Source of the DNA: an uncultured Bacilli bacterium | Lineage (GTDB): Bacteria > Bacillota_I > Bacilli_A > RF39 > UBA660 | NCBI GenBank assembly: GCA_947600335.1 | Contig: CANQGB010000008.1 | Location: 1 to 43,721 of the forward strand | Direction: 5' to 3' | DNA length: 43,721 nt | The notes under the pieces: model-generated | Told to the model about the DNA's origin: nothing | The model's input: only the letters and a program-made list of their open reading frames with translations | The model's database searches: none | Part shown: one piece after another, positions 35,139-43,226 of the stretch | Layout of the letters: each line of letters starts with the position of its first letter | Position numbering within the stretch: the first letter of the stretch is position 1 | Position numbers and translations under genes: made by a program

Positions 35139-36908
35139 ATGTTTGGAAAAATAAAATATATTAATGAAAGTAATGCTTATGTAGAGAATTTAGGAACTAC
35201 TAATAGTACTACCGATTTAATGAATGTTAATGTTATATTTGAAGCTCCCGACCAAAGAATTTTAGGGGAAATAACGGAGATTAATAAAGAAGAAATCAAA
35301 ATAAGATTTTTAGGGGAATACATTAATGATAAATATGTTAATGGGGTAATTAGAAAACCTTTATTATCTTCGACGATTCGGGTAATCAATAGTGCTGAAT
35401 TAATGGAACTAGTTGGAAAACAAAGTAATAAAGCCTTCTTATTAGGTAACAGTGCTATTTATAAAAATTATCAAGTATGTATTGATATTAATTCGCTTTT
35501 ATCTAATCACTTAGGTATTTTTGGCAACAGTGGTAGTGGTAAATCATGTGGTGTTGCGCGTATTGTTCAAAATTTATTCTCTAATCCTCATATGTTATCT
35601 TATAATGCCAATATCTTTGTTTTTGATGCTTATGGTGAATATAAATCAGCCTTTGGTAATATTAATCAAATTAATCCTAACTACAATTACAAATTTATTA
35701 CAACCAATCCAATTGATAATGATGATTATTTATTACAAATTCCTATTAATTTGCTTACGTTAGATGATTATGCCCTTTTATTACAAGCAACAAACCATTC
35801 CCAATTACCAATTATTGAAAGAACAATTCGGTTAGCTAAAATTTTCTCTCAAAATTCTGAAGAATCAATTAAATATAAAAACCACTTAATTGCTAAAGCT
35901 TTATTGGCTATTTTGTTCAGTAATCAAACAACAGCTCGCAAGAAAAATGAAGTGTTCCAAATCATTGAAGTTTGTCATACTCATGAATTTAATTTTGATA
36001 GTACTATCGCTGGTCTTGGTTATACGAGAACCTTTAGTGAATGTTTCGAAATTGATTCCAATGGTAATTTTGGCGAAAGTGTCTTAATTACCGAATATAT
36101 TTTAAAACACATTGAAGATTCGTATGAAGAAATGCCAGAACCAACAGAATATAATTATTCTTTAGTGGACTTTGCTAAAGCTTTAGAGTTTACAATGATT
36201 AGTGAAGGATTCCAAAACAATTCAAATCTATATAATGATGCCATTATCTTAAAAGTTCGCTTAAATACAATTTTGAATACAAAAGTCGGCAAGTATTTTT
36301 CAAGTACCGGTTATATTCCACTTGATAAATATGTTAGTTCATTAGTCGTAAAAAATAATAAGAAAGCTCAAATTATTAATATCAATCTCGAGGATATTGA
36401 TGATACTTATGCCAAAGTTATTGTTAAAATTATGTCACGGTTATTCTTTGATTTTACCAAGAGTTTAAAACAAAGAGCGACTATTCCATTTCATATATTC
36501 CTAGAAGAAGCCCATCGTTATATTCAACATGATAATGATACTTATTTAATTGGTTATAATATCTTTGACCGAATTGCTAAAGAAGGGCGTAAATATGGTA
36601 TATTGCTAGGTATTATTAGTCAACGACCTGTGGAAATATCTGATACTGTTATTTCGCAAGTATCAAATTTCTTAATCTTTAAAATGACCCATCCAAAAGA
36701 TATAAAATATATTGAAGAAATGCTTCCTAATATTTCAGCCGATGTTATCGAAAAACAAAAAACATTACAACCTGGTAGTTGTGTAGGATTTGGTAGTGCT
36801 TTTAAAATACCAATGATTATTCGGTTAGAGTTACCTAATCCATTGCCATACAGTTCAAACTGTGATGTTTCAGCAAGATGGAATGTAAAAAAAGAAAAAG
36901 CAGAGTAA
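35139..36908 (+). CDS. HerA-like (DUF87) hexameric ATPase
   Basis: A 589-residue FtsK/HerA-superfamily ATPase. It has an N-terminal HAS-barrel-like domain (about residues 1-95), Walker A GNSGSGKS (129-136), Walker B FHIFLEEAHRY, the conserved Gln strand GIISQRP and an Arg-finger-like region FDRIAKEGRKYG. HerA proteins pump or translocate DNA, classically with the nuclease NurA, and several act in phage defence with Sir2 or nuclease partners. No nurA, SIR2 or nuclease gene is visible beside it, so it is either a solitary housekeeping HerA or its partner is encoded elsewhere. The ribosome binding site is AAAGAGGTG. Confidence 0.88.
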   Translation: MFGKIKYINESNAYVENLGTTNSTTDLMNVNVIFEAPDQRILGEITEINKEEIKIRFLGEYINDKYVNGVIRKPLLSSTIRVINSAELMELVGKQSNKAFLLGNSAIYKNYQVCIDINSLLSNHLGIFGNSGSGKSCGVARIVQNLFSNPHMLSYNANIFVFDAYGEYKSAFGNINQINPNYNYKFITTNPIDNDDYLLQIPINLLTLDDYALLLQATNHSQLPIIERTIRLAKIFSQNSEESIKYKNHLIAKALLAILFSNQTTARKKNEVFQIIEVCHTHEFNFDSTIAGLGYTRTFSECFEIDSNGNFGESVLITEYILKHIEDSYEEMPEPTEYNYSLVDFAKALEFTMISEGFQNNSNLYNDAIILKVRLNTILNTKVGKYFSSTGYIPLDKYVSSLVVKNNKKAQIININLEDIDDTYAKVIVKIMSRLFFDFTKSLKQRATIPFHIFLEEAHRYIQHDNDTYLIGYNIFDRIAKEGRKYGILLGIISQRPVEISDTVISQVSNFLIFKMTHPKDIKYIEEMLPNISADVIEKQKTLQPGSCVGFGSAFKIPMIIRLELPNPLPYSSNCDVSARWNVKKEKAE

Positions 36909-36970
36909 AAGATAATTATTCTGTTTTTTTAAATTTTAATAATGGATAATTAGAAATAGAGAGAAATCTT

Positions 36971-37621
36971 ATGAAAAATAAATATAATATGACGCAAGCC
37001 GATAATATTTTCTTTGCCAAAAGAAAGTTAGTTGATAATATATATAAAAGCGCTAATTTAGAGGGAATAGCAGTAACCTTTGCAGATACATATTCTTTTA
37101 TGAATAATGTAAATACAGGCAATATTTCAATTGATGATATGTTAAAATTAAAAGGCTTAAAGAATAGCTAGGAGTTTGTTTTTAATACGATAAATGATGA
37201 ACTGACAATTGATTATCTTAAAAAAATTCATTTTCAAGTATGTAAGGGGCAAAATATCACTCCTTTAGGAGAATTTAGAGATAAAGGTGTGGGAATTACT
37301 GGAACTTCATGGCGACCTAAATTACCAAGCGAATGTGATTATGAAAAAGAATTAAGCGAATTATTGTTAATTCCTAATGATTTAGAGAGATGTATTAGTA
37401 TATTTTGTTGGATTCAAAGAAGTCAAATGTTCTTAGACGGTAATAAAAGAGTGGCTAATTTAGTAGCTAATAAAGAGATGATTAAATATGGGCAAGGTAT
37501 TCTTTAGGTGCCAGTCGATAAAATCAGCGAATATTTTACAAAGTTAATTAATTACTATGAAACTAATGATATGACTGAGTTAAAAGAATGGATATACAAT
37601 AACTGCCTTGATGGAATTTAG
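36971..37621 (+). pseudogene. Fic-domain protein broken by two in-frame amber codons
   Basis: One continuous frame of 216 codons encodes a Fic-like protein but is cut by TAG at 37169-37171 and 37505-37507. The first falls before EFVFNTIND, where relatives usually have Trp (TGG to TAG is one change). The second falls between GIL and VPVDKISEYF. Visible features are an N-terminal inhibitory-type motif SANLEG, PLGEFRDKGVGI and the Fic-loop DGNKR. In that loop the usual HPF is QMF, so the catalytic His is already absent. TAG is a normal stop for many genes here, so readthrough is not expected. It is probably a decaying toxin-like or regulatory Fic gene. Final stop is 37619-37621. Confidence 0.82.
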
Positions 37622-37630
37622 AAAAAATTA

Positions 37631-37669
37631 AGCATCCATCCTATTATTTAAGTAATTGGATGTTTTTTA
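37631..37669 (+). terminator. Intrinsic terminator after the Fic pseudogene
   Basis: CATCCA (37633-37638) pairs with TGGATG (37657-37662), extendable by two outer pairs including G-T. The loop is 18 bases and six T follow. Confidence 0.6.
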
Positions 37670-37722
37670 TATAATAGTGTTTTACAACCCCCAAATAAAT
37701 TAAAATAATTGAAAAATATATA

Positions 37723-37751
37723 TTGTCAAACAAATGTTCTTATTGTATAAT
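37723..37751 (+). promoter_or_regulatory. Promoter for the Bro-N gene
   Basis: TTGTCA (37723-37728), exactly 17 bases, TATAAT (37746-37751). This lies inside a possible longer reading frame and so fixes the start downstream at 37774. Confidence 0.75.
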
Positions 37752-37773
37752 GCTATTATCGAGGAGGTTTTGG

Positions 37774-38631
37774 ATGAATCAAGATAAAATGCATTTAATA
37801 AATAAAATATTTAATAATGAAACAATTAGAACGGTGTGGGATAAAGAAAGGGAAAAATATTATATTAGTGTAGTTGATATAGTAGGTATTATTTCAGAAA
37901 GTGTTAATCCCCAAACATATTGGAGAGTACTTAAAAAAAGACTAAAAGATGAAGGAAATGAAACCGTTACAAATTGTAACGCTTTGAAACTTAAAGCCCA
38001 AGATGGCAAATATCGTTTAACTGACGTTGTTGACATTGAAGGAATGTTTAGAATAATTGAATCAATTCCCAGTAAAAATGCTCAACCTATAAAACAATGG
38101 TTAGCAAAATTAGGTAATGAAAGGATTGATGAAGTATTTGACCCTTCAATAGCGGCTCAAAGGTCAATCGATTTATATAGAGCTAAAGGCTATGATGAAA
38201 AATGGATTACTAAAAGAATACAAAGCATTCAAGATAGAAAAGAACTTACAGATATCTGGCAAGAAAATGGCATTACGGAAAGTAAAGAATTTGCTATATT
38301 AACTAATGAAATTTATAAAACTTGGTCGGGTATGACTGCTAAAGAATATAAAGAGTATAAAGGGCTTCGCAAAGAATCACTTCGTGATAACATGGATAAT
38401 CTAGAAGTATCTCTAACTGATATAAGTGAAGAAGTAACAAAAAGGTTAGCTAAAAAAACGAAACCTCAAGGCTTAAAAGAAAATATAAAAGTTGCTCATG
38501 CCGGCGGACAAGTTGCCAAAAACACAAGAGATGAAATTGAGAATTTACTTGGTGAATTAGTTGCTACTAAAGAAAATAAATTGAACTATCAATATATAGA
38601 TGAAAATGAAAAAATAGACAATAAAAAATAA
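37774..38631 (+). CDS. Bro-N antirepressor / DinD-like protein
   Basis: A 285-residue protein. The N-terminal 110 residues match the Bro-N/antirepressor fold: FNNETIRTVWDKEREKYYISVVDIVGII, then NPQTYWRVLKKRLKDEG and YRLTDVVDIEGMFRIIESIPS. The C-terminal part is helical and charged, as in DNA-damage-inducible protein D relatives (ITKRIQSIQDRKELTDIW; KEYKEYKGLRKESLRDNM). Such proteins occur in phages, mobile elements and bacterial chromosomes and probably bind DNA. The start is fixed by GAGGAGG at 37761-37767 and the promoter at 37723. Together with the Fic pseudogene it marks a small accessory region, although no phage genes are present. Confidence 0.83.
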   Translation: MNQDKMHLINKIFNNETIRTVWDKEREKYYISVVDIVGIISESVNPQTYWRVLKKRLKDEGNETVTNCNALKLKAQDGKYRLTDVVDIEGMFRIIESIPSKNAQPIKQWLAKLGNERIDEVFDPSIAAQRSIDLYRAKGYDEKWITKRIQSIQDRKELTDIWQENGITESKEFAILTNEIYKTWSGMTAKEYKEYKGLRKESLRDNMDNLEVSLTDISEEVTKRLAKKTKPQGLKENIKVAHAGGQVAKNTRDEIENLLGELVATKENKLNYQYIDENEKIDNKK

Positions 38632-38654
38632 ATTTAATCAAATATTTTATACGA

Positions 38655-38682
38655 GCAAACTCTATGTGGGATTTGTTTTTTT
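38655..38682 (+). terminator. Imperfect intrinsic terminator
   Basis: CAAACTC (38656-38662) can pair with GGATTTG (38669-38675), with one mismatch and one G-T pair. A run of T follows. Confidence 0.35.
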
Positions 38683-38698
38683 GTGATACAATTATATT

Positions 38699-38736
38699 GC
38701 GTTTTTAAGGTTTCTTTAATTTTTAAAGTATATAAT
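38699..38736 (+). promoter_or_regulatory. Promoter with response-regulator-type direct repeats
   Basis: GCGTTTTTAAG (38699-38709) and GTTTCTTTAAT (38710-38720) are adjacent 11-bp repeats, matching at 8 of 11 positions against the pair at 40685. A perfect -10 TATAAT (38731-38736) lies 10 bases downstream. No separate -35 is evident, as in promoters activated by OmpR-family regulators. Transcription would begin near 38743. Confidence 0.6.
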
Positions 38737-38759
38737 TTTAAATGTTGAAGGTGATATTA

Positions 38760-39437
38760 TTGCGAATTTTAGTTGTGGAAGATGAAGAGACAATAGCTGA
38801 TATTATTGCAGTGAAACTACGAGATGAAAAATATGAGGTTGATACGAGTTATGATGGCGAAGATGGGTTATACAAAGCTCTCTCCAATATCTATGATTTA
38901 ATTATTCTGGATATAATGCTGCCTAAAATGAATGGTTTAGAAATACTAAAAGAGATAAAAGAAAATGATGTAAATTCCAAAGTTATCATGTTGACTGCCA
39001 AATCAGAATTAGAAGATAAACTAAAAGGTTTTGATGCTGGAGCCGATGATTATGTAACTAAACCATTTCATATTGAAGAATTAATCGCTCGAGTAAATGT
39101 TCAGTTAAGAAACAAGGGTAATAGTAAAGTTAAGGATATATTAGAATACAGTGATTTATCTTTAAATATTAGAACTTCTACTTTAACTTGCTTAAGTACT
39201 AATGAGTCAATAAATATCCCTTATCGTGAATTTTTATTACTGGAGTATTTTATGAATAATAAAGAACAAATTATATCAAAGGAACAAATTTATGATAAAG
39301 TTTGGGGAATTGATACCGATTATGAATCTAACAATTTAGAGGCATATTTATCTTTTTTAAGAAAGAAAATAAAGATTATTGGTTCCAAAGTAAGTATTAA
39401 AGCTGTTCGTAATTTAGGTTATAAAATGGAGGAATAA
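38760..39437 (+). CDS. OmpR-family response regulator
   Basis: A 225-residue two-domain regulator. The receiver domain has the acidic pair Glu7-Asp8, phospho-acceptor Asp51 (LIILDIMLP), Thr in MLTAKS and Lys in VTKPF. A winged-helix DNA-binding domain follows (YREFLLLEYFMNN; KVWGID; NLEAYLSFLRKKI; VRNLGYKM). I choose the TTG at 38760, spaced behind AAGGTGAT (38748-38755). The upstream ATG at 38742 coincides with the predicted transcription start. The histidine kinase gene follows after 6 bases. Confidence 0.93.
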   Translation: MRILVVEDEETIADIIAVKLRDEKYEVDTSYDGEDGLYKALSNIYDLIILDIMLPKMNGLEILKEIKENDVNSKVIMLTAKSELEDKLKGFDAGADDYVTKPFHIEELIARVNVQLRNKGNSKVKDILEYSDLSLNIRTSTLTCLSTNESINIPYREFLLLEYFMNNKEQIISKEQIYDKVWGIDTDYESNNLEAYLSFLRKKIKIIGSKVSIKAVRNLGYKMEE

Positions 39438-39443
39438 AGGGTT

Positions 39444-40670
39444 ATGGAAAATTTAAAGAAAAAAACATTTTTGACTATTTTTATTATAATCTCTTTATTC
39501 GCCGTGTTTTTTGCTACTTTCTTTAATGTTCAAACATACCATCGAGAATATGTCGGAATATTAAATAATTTAACAAGAATGCGAAACTTAACTATACAAA
39601 GACATGAATTATTTAATAAAGAAATCCAACCAATGAATGATGACCTGCGAAATAGAAAAGTTATGGATTATGAAATATATACCTTTATTTTAAATGAAAA
39701 CAAGGAAATCGTCGAACAAATCAGTCATAGTGATAACGATATTAGTGAAGAAATTATCACTAAAGCTAAAAATATTATTAATAATAGCCCAAGTAAAATA
39801 AAAATAGGTTGTTTATATTGGAATAAATATGCTTACAATTATGAAGAAAGTAATTCTTTAACTATTGTCAATATTTCTAATACGAGGAACTTACTACTCA
39901 CTAATCTCTTAATCTCGTTATTACTAGTGGGAATTGGGGAATTAATTATCTATATCTTAACGCGAAAAATCACAGAATGGATTACGAAACCGGTTGAAAT
40001 GAGTTTTAATAGAGAAAAGGAGTTTGTCGCTAATGCTTCCCATGAACTTAAAACTCCACTGGCTGTGATGATGGCTAATATTGATTGTTTAGATGTAAAT
40101 AAAAAAAATGAAAAATGGATTAATAACTTAAAAAATGAGTCTGATAGAATGAGTAATTTGATAACAAGATTACTTGATTTATCTAAAACCGAATATTTGA
40201 AATGTGAAAATTTTAGTAAAAATGATATTTCACTTATTATCGAAAAAAGAGCTTTAATATTTGAAAGTTTAGCCTATGAAAAAAATATAACTATTGAAAC
40301 AAATATAACAGAAAAAATAAACTTTCTTTGCCATAAAGAAAGCATAGATGAATTAGTATCTATTTTAATTGATAACGCTATCAGTCATGGAAAAGAAAAT
40401 AGTAATATTTATGTGAATCTTACAAATGATAAATCTGGAATAAAATTGGAAGTAATTAATGAAGGTGATTCTATACCACCTGATGAATATGAAAAGATAT
40501 TTGAAAGATTTTATCGAAATGATAAAAGTCATAATCGCAAAAGTGGAAGATATGGGTTAGGCCTAGCTATTGCTAAAAATATTGTATTGGCTCATAAAGG
40601 TAATATTCGCGCTTATTCTAAAGATGGATATACTACTTTTGAAGTGAAATTTAAAATAATGGAACATTAA
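39444..40670 (+). CDS. Sensor histidine kinase
   Basis: A 408-residue membrane kinase. Helix 1 (about residues 8-28) and helix 2 (150-172) enclose an extracytoplasmic sensor of about 120 residues. The HisKA domain carries His200 in NASHELKTPL. The ATPase domain has the N box IDNAISHG, F box FERFYR and G box GRYGLGLAIAK. The large sensor loop separates it from the Bce-type kinases, whose loops are only a few residues. No clear HAMP domain separates helix 2 from HisKA, where the linker is short. The signal is unknown. The downstream exporter genes suggest an envelope stress or antimicrobial compound. Confidence 0.93.
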   Translation: MENLKKKTFLTIFIIISLFAVFFATFFNVQTYHREYVGILNNLTRMRNLTIQRHELFNKEIQPMNDDLRNRKVMDYEIYTFILNENKEIVEQISHSDNDISEEIITKAKNIINNSPSKIKIGCLYWNKYAYNYEESNSLTIVNISNTRNLLLTNLLISLLLVGIGELIIYILTRKITEWITKPVEMSFNREKEFVANASHELKTPLAVMMANIDCLDVNKKNEKWINNLKNESDRMSNLITRLLDLSKTEYLKCENFSKNDISLIIEKRALIFESLAYEKNITIETNITEKINFLCHKESIDELVSILIDNAISHGKENSNIYVNLTNDKSGIKLEVINEGDSIPPDEYEKIFERFYRNDKSHNRKSGRYGLGLAIAKNIVLAHKGNIRAYSKDGYTTFEVKFKIMEH

Positions 40671-40684
40671 CAAAAAAAGTTAGT

Positions 40685-40722
40685 GTTTTTTTAATGTTTC
40701 TTTAATATTTACATAATAAAAT
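40685..40722 (+). promoter_or_regulatory. Promoter with tandem 11-bp operator repeats
   Basis: GTTTTTTTAAT (40685-40695) and GTTTCTTTAAT (40696-40706) are directly adjacent and differ at one base. The second is identical to 38710-38720. The -10 TAAAAT (40717-40722) lies 10 bases downstream, the same gap as at the regulator's own promoter. This is a likely binding site for the encoded response regulator. Confidence 0.65.
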
Positions 40723-40747
40723 GATATTGTTTTTAAGGAGGAAAATT

Positions 40748-42214
40748 ATGTTTATATTAAAAAACGCTTGGATTTCAATTAAAAGAAATAAAGGAAGGAA
40801 CATTTTAATAGGAATAATTATTTTAATTATTGCTTGTGCTTGTACTATAACCTTAGCAATTAAAAACACTGCTAGTTATTTGATTGATTCCTATAAGAGT
40901 GCTTATGACAAAGAAGTAACTATTAGTTTTGATAGGACTAATATGATGAAAGGCTTTGATTCTTCTGGAACTGAAGGAAGAGAATGTGCTCGTGAAAAAT
41001 TCGATAATATTGCTAGTTTTACCGTTAGCGATGTTGAGTCTTTTGCGGATAGCAATTATATCGAAAGTTATTACTATACTTACAGTGTAGGACTTGATGG
41101 CAATAATATTGAAAAAGCCGAGATTGAGTTAAATAATAATATGCCCAATGGTTTTGGCCGTGGTAAAGAAAATAATATAGCATCTACTGATTTTACTTTA
41201 ACGGGTTATAGTTCATTAGATGCTATGAGTGAATTTATAAATGGTACTTATACGATGAATGAAATAACAGATAATGCTTGGGAGATTGCTTTTGATGGTA
41301 ACTATGTATTTATTAATCAAGAGCTTGCCGATTATAATGGCCTAAATTTGAATGATAAAATTAAATTAGAAGATGAAGATGGCAATACTTATGAATTTGA
41401 AATTATTGGTATTTTTAAAGAAAATGAAGAAGAAGGTACTGATACAATGTCTATGTTTTCCAATTCAGCCAATATACTTGTAACTAATGCCACAGCTGTA
41501 GCAAACATAACTACAAACAACGAAGATTTACAAGCTACGGTTAATCCAACTTTTATAATTGATTCTTATGATAATGTAGAAAAGCTCCAAAATGAATTTT
41601 ATGAAAAAGGTTTAGATGAGAATTTCATTTTACAAACAAATGAGGAAGAAGCCAGTAGTGGTGTTTCAAGTATTGAAAACATTAACTCATTTGCAACTAC
41701 CTTTTTAAGTTTAACACTTATTATCGGGGGAATTGTCTTATTTGTAATTAATATGATAAATATTCGAGAAAGAAAGTATGAAATAGGAGTTTTAAGAACA
41801 ATTGGGATTAGTAAGTTTAAATTAACAATGCAATTTGTATCAGAACTGGCTATTGTTTCGGTTGTGGCGCTTATTCTGGGGGCTAGTATCGGGGCCGTTA
41901 GTTCGAAAGGAGTAAGTAATTCGTTACTAGCAAACGAAATAAATAGTAGTAATGAAAAAACCGAAGAAATTGGGAAAAACTTTGGTGGTGAAAATATGAA
42001 TGGTGGTATACCAAATCGAGGAAATAAAGGCGAAATACGTGGTAAAGGTATGCCAGTCGTCGAAGCTTATGATTCTATTGATGCCGTAGTAGATATGAAA
42101 GTTTTACTAGAATTGCTCGGTATAGGACTTTCCCTTGTCTTAGTAAGTTCAATAGCCTCAATGGTTAGTATAGAGAGATTTTCACCCCTTACAATATTGA
42201 AAGAGAGGTCTTAA
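40748..42214 (+). CDS. ABC transporter permease, MacB/FtsX type
   Basis: A 488-residue permease with the four-helix MacB layout. Helix 1 is at about residues 17-38, followed by an extracellular MacB_PCD-like domain to about residue 325, then three helices (TFLSLTLIIGGIVLFVINMI; VSELAIVSVVALILGASIG; ELLGIGLSLVLVSSIASMV). The coupling motif RKYEIGVLRTIGISK lies after helix 2. Between helices 3 and 4 is a Gly/Asn-rich stretch (NFGGENMNGG; NRGNKGEIRGKG) longer than is typical. Start ATG 40748 has AAGGAGG at 40735-40741. It works with the ATPase gene 2 bases downstream. Confidence 0.92.
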   Translation: MFILKNAWISIKRNKGRNILIGIIILIIACACTITLAIKNTASYLIDSYKSAYDKEVTISFDRTNMMKGFDSSGTEGRECAREKFDNIASFTVSDVESFADSNYIESYYYTYSVGLDGNNIEKAEIELNNNMPNGFGRGKENNIASTDFTLTGYSSLDAMSEFINGTYTMNEITDNAWEIAFDGNYVFINQELADYNGLNLNDKIKLEDEDGNTYEFEIIGIFKENEEEGTDTMSMFSNSANILVTNATAVANITTNNEDLQATVNPTFIIDSYDNVEKLQNEFYEKGLDENFILQTNEEEASSGVSSIENINSFATTFLSLTLIIGGIVLFVINMINIRERKYEIGVLRTIGISKFKLTMQFVSELAIVSVVALILGASIGAVSSKGVSNSLLANEINSSNEKTEEIGKNFGGENMNGGIPNRGNKGEIRGKGMPVVEAYDSIDAVVDMKVLLELLGIGLSLVLVSSIASMVSIERFSPLTILKERS

Positions 42215-42216
42215 TA

Positions 42217-43035
42217 ATGACAAATAAGAAAAAAAGTAACTATATTCCCAAAGATAAAATAGGTAATAATTCAGTTTCTAAAAAACAAATAACTAAAAAT
42301 AATATGGAAAAAGATATTAAAGATAAAAAAGTGCTTAAAGAAAAAAATACTTCGCCCAAGAATATTATTTTAAGTATTAAAAATGCCAGTTATAGATATA
42401 GTGATGCCGAAGAAGATGATTATGCTTTAAGAGATGTTAGTTATGAGTTTGAAAGTGGCAAAGTGTACGCGATAAGAGGCCGAAGTGGGACTGGAAAAAC
42501 CACATTATTATCTTTAATAAGTGGACTTGAAAGATGTACGGAAGGGGAAATTATCTTTGATGGTAAAAGTCTAAATAATATGAATTTAGATAAATATCGT
42601 AATAGTGATATTGGTATTGTCTTTCAAAGTTATAATCTGTTACCTTTTATGACAGCTAGTGAAAATATAATTCTTTCGATGGATGTAAATGGGCTAAAAA
42701 TTAAAAACAAAAAAGAAAAAGCCATAGAACTTATGGAAAAAGTTGGATTAAAAGAATCTTATGCTGACCGTAAAGTGTTAAGATTATCCGGCGGAGAACA
42801 ACAAAGAGTGGCGATTGCTCGAAGTTTATCTTATAATCCTAAAATGATAATTGCTGATGAACCAACAGGAAATCTTGATAAACAAACTGAAACGGAAATC
42901 TTAGAAATATTTAAAAAATTAGCTCATGAAGAAAATAAGTGCGTTATTATTGTAACTCATTCTCCAAATGTTTGTGATACTGTTGATGTAATATATGACT
43001 TAAAGAAAGTTAAAGATGTAAGTGCAAGTAAATAG
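42217..43035 (+). CDS. ABC transporter ATP-binding protein, MacB/LolD type
   Basis: A 272-residue ATPase with Walker A GRSGTGKT, Q-loop VFQSYNLLPFMTA, signature LSGGEQQRVAIARSL, Walker B MIIADEPTGNLD and H-loop THS. It is the energy subunit for the adjacent permease, and the two form a tripartite-type or peptide exporter. An N-terminal extension of about 50 residues is rich in Lys and Asn and not part of the fold. An internal ATG at 42304 could give a shorter form, but AGAGAGG before 42217 supports the long one. A terminator follows. Confidence 0.93.
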   Translation: MTNKKKSNYIPKDKIGNNSVSKKQITKNNMEKDIKDKKVLKEKNTSPKNIILSIKNASYRYSDAEEDDYALRDVSYEFESGKVYAIRGRSGTGKTTLLSLISGLERCTEGEIIFDGKSLNNMNLDKYRNSDIGIVFQSYNLLPFMTASENIILSMDVNGLKIKNKKEKAIELMEKVGLKESYADRKVLRLSGGEQQRVAIARSLSYNPKMIIADEPTGNLDKQTETEILEIFKKLAHEENKCVIIVTHSPNVCDTVDVIYDLKKVKDVSASK

Positions 43036-43040
43036 ATAAT

Positions 43041-43067
43041 AGCAAACAATATAAAGTTTGCTTTTTT
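43041..43067 (+). terminator. Intrinsic terminator of the two-component/ABC operon
   Basis: AGCAAAC (43041-43047) pairs with GTTTGCT (43056-43062), eight-base loop, T tail. Confidence 0.85.
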
Positions 43068-43125
43068 CTATGTCATAATATTTTGTGAAAAATAAAATAA
43101 TCATATAAAAGTATACAAAAAACTA

Positions 43126-43154
43126 TTGAAAAATGTAAATATGTATCGTAGAAT
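43126..43154 (+). promoter_or_regulatory. Promoter for the right-end Fic gene
   Basis: TTGAAA (43126-43131), 17 bases, TAGAAT (43149-43154), about 70 bases before the ATG. A TATAAT at 43205-43210 just before the gene is an alternative -10 without a good -35. Confidence 0.5.
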
Positions 43155-43226
43155 ACACAGTAATTTGCAAAATAATGTGTATTTTTAATAAAAATGTGAT
43201 ATCTTATAATAGAGAAGAGTGATAAA

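Noticed and set aside
35521-36087. Short open frames of 80 and 65 codons on the plus strand
   Set aside because: They lie in another frame entirely inside the HerA-like gene, lack ribosome binding sites and have low-complexity hydrophobic translations.
36971-37621. TAG recoded as an amino acid, suggested by the two ambers in the Fic frame
   Set aside because: The sigma factor, ruvA and other well-defined genes end in TAG at the expected family length, so TAG is a working stop.
37723-37773. Longer Bro-N protein starting with TTG at 37723
   Set aside because: The extension encodes the promoter region itself, and a strong GAGGAGG site precedes ATG 37774.
38699-40717. Repeated T-rich 11-mers as a mobile-element terminal repeat or CRISPR
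   Set aside because: The units are direct, placed at fixed distance from -10 boxes, and flank no transposase. A regulator site explains them better.
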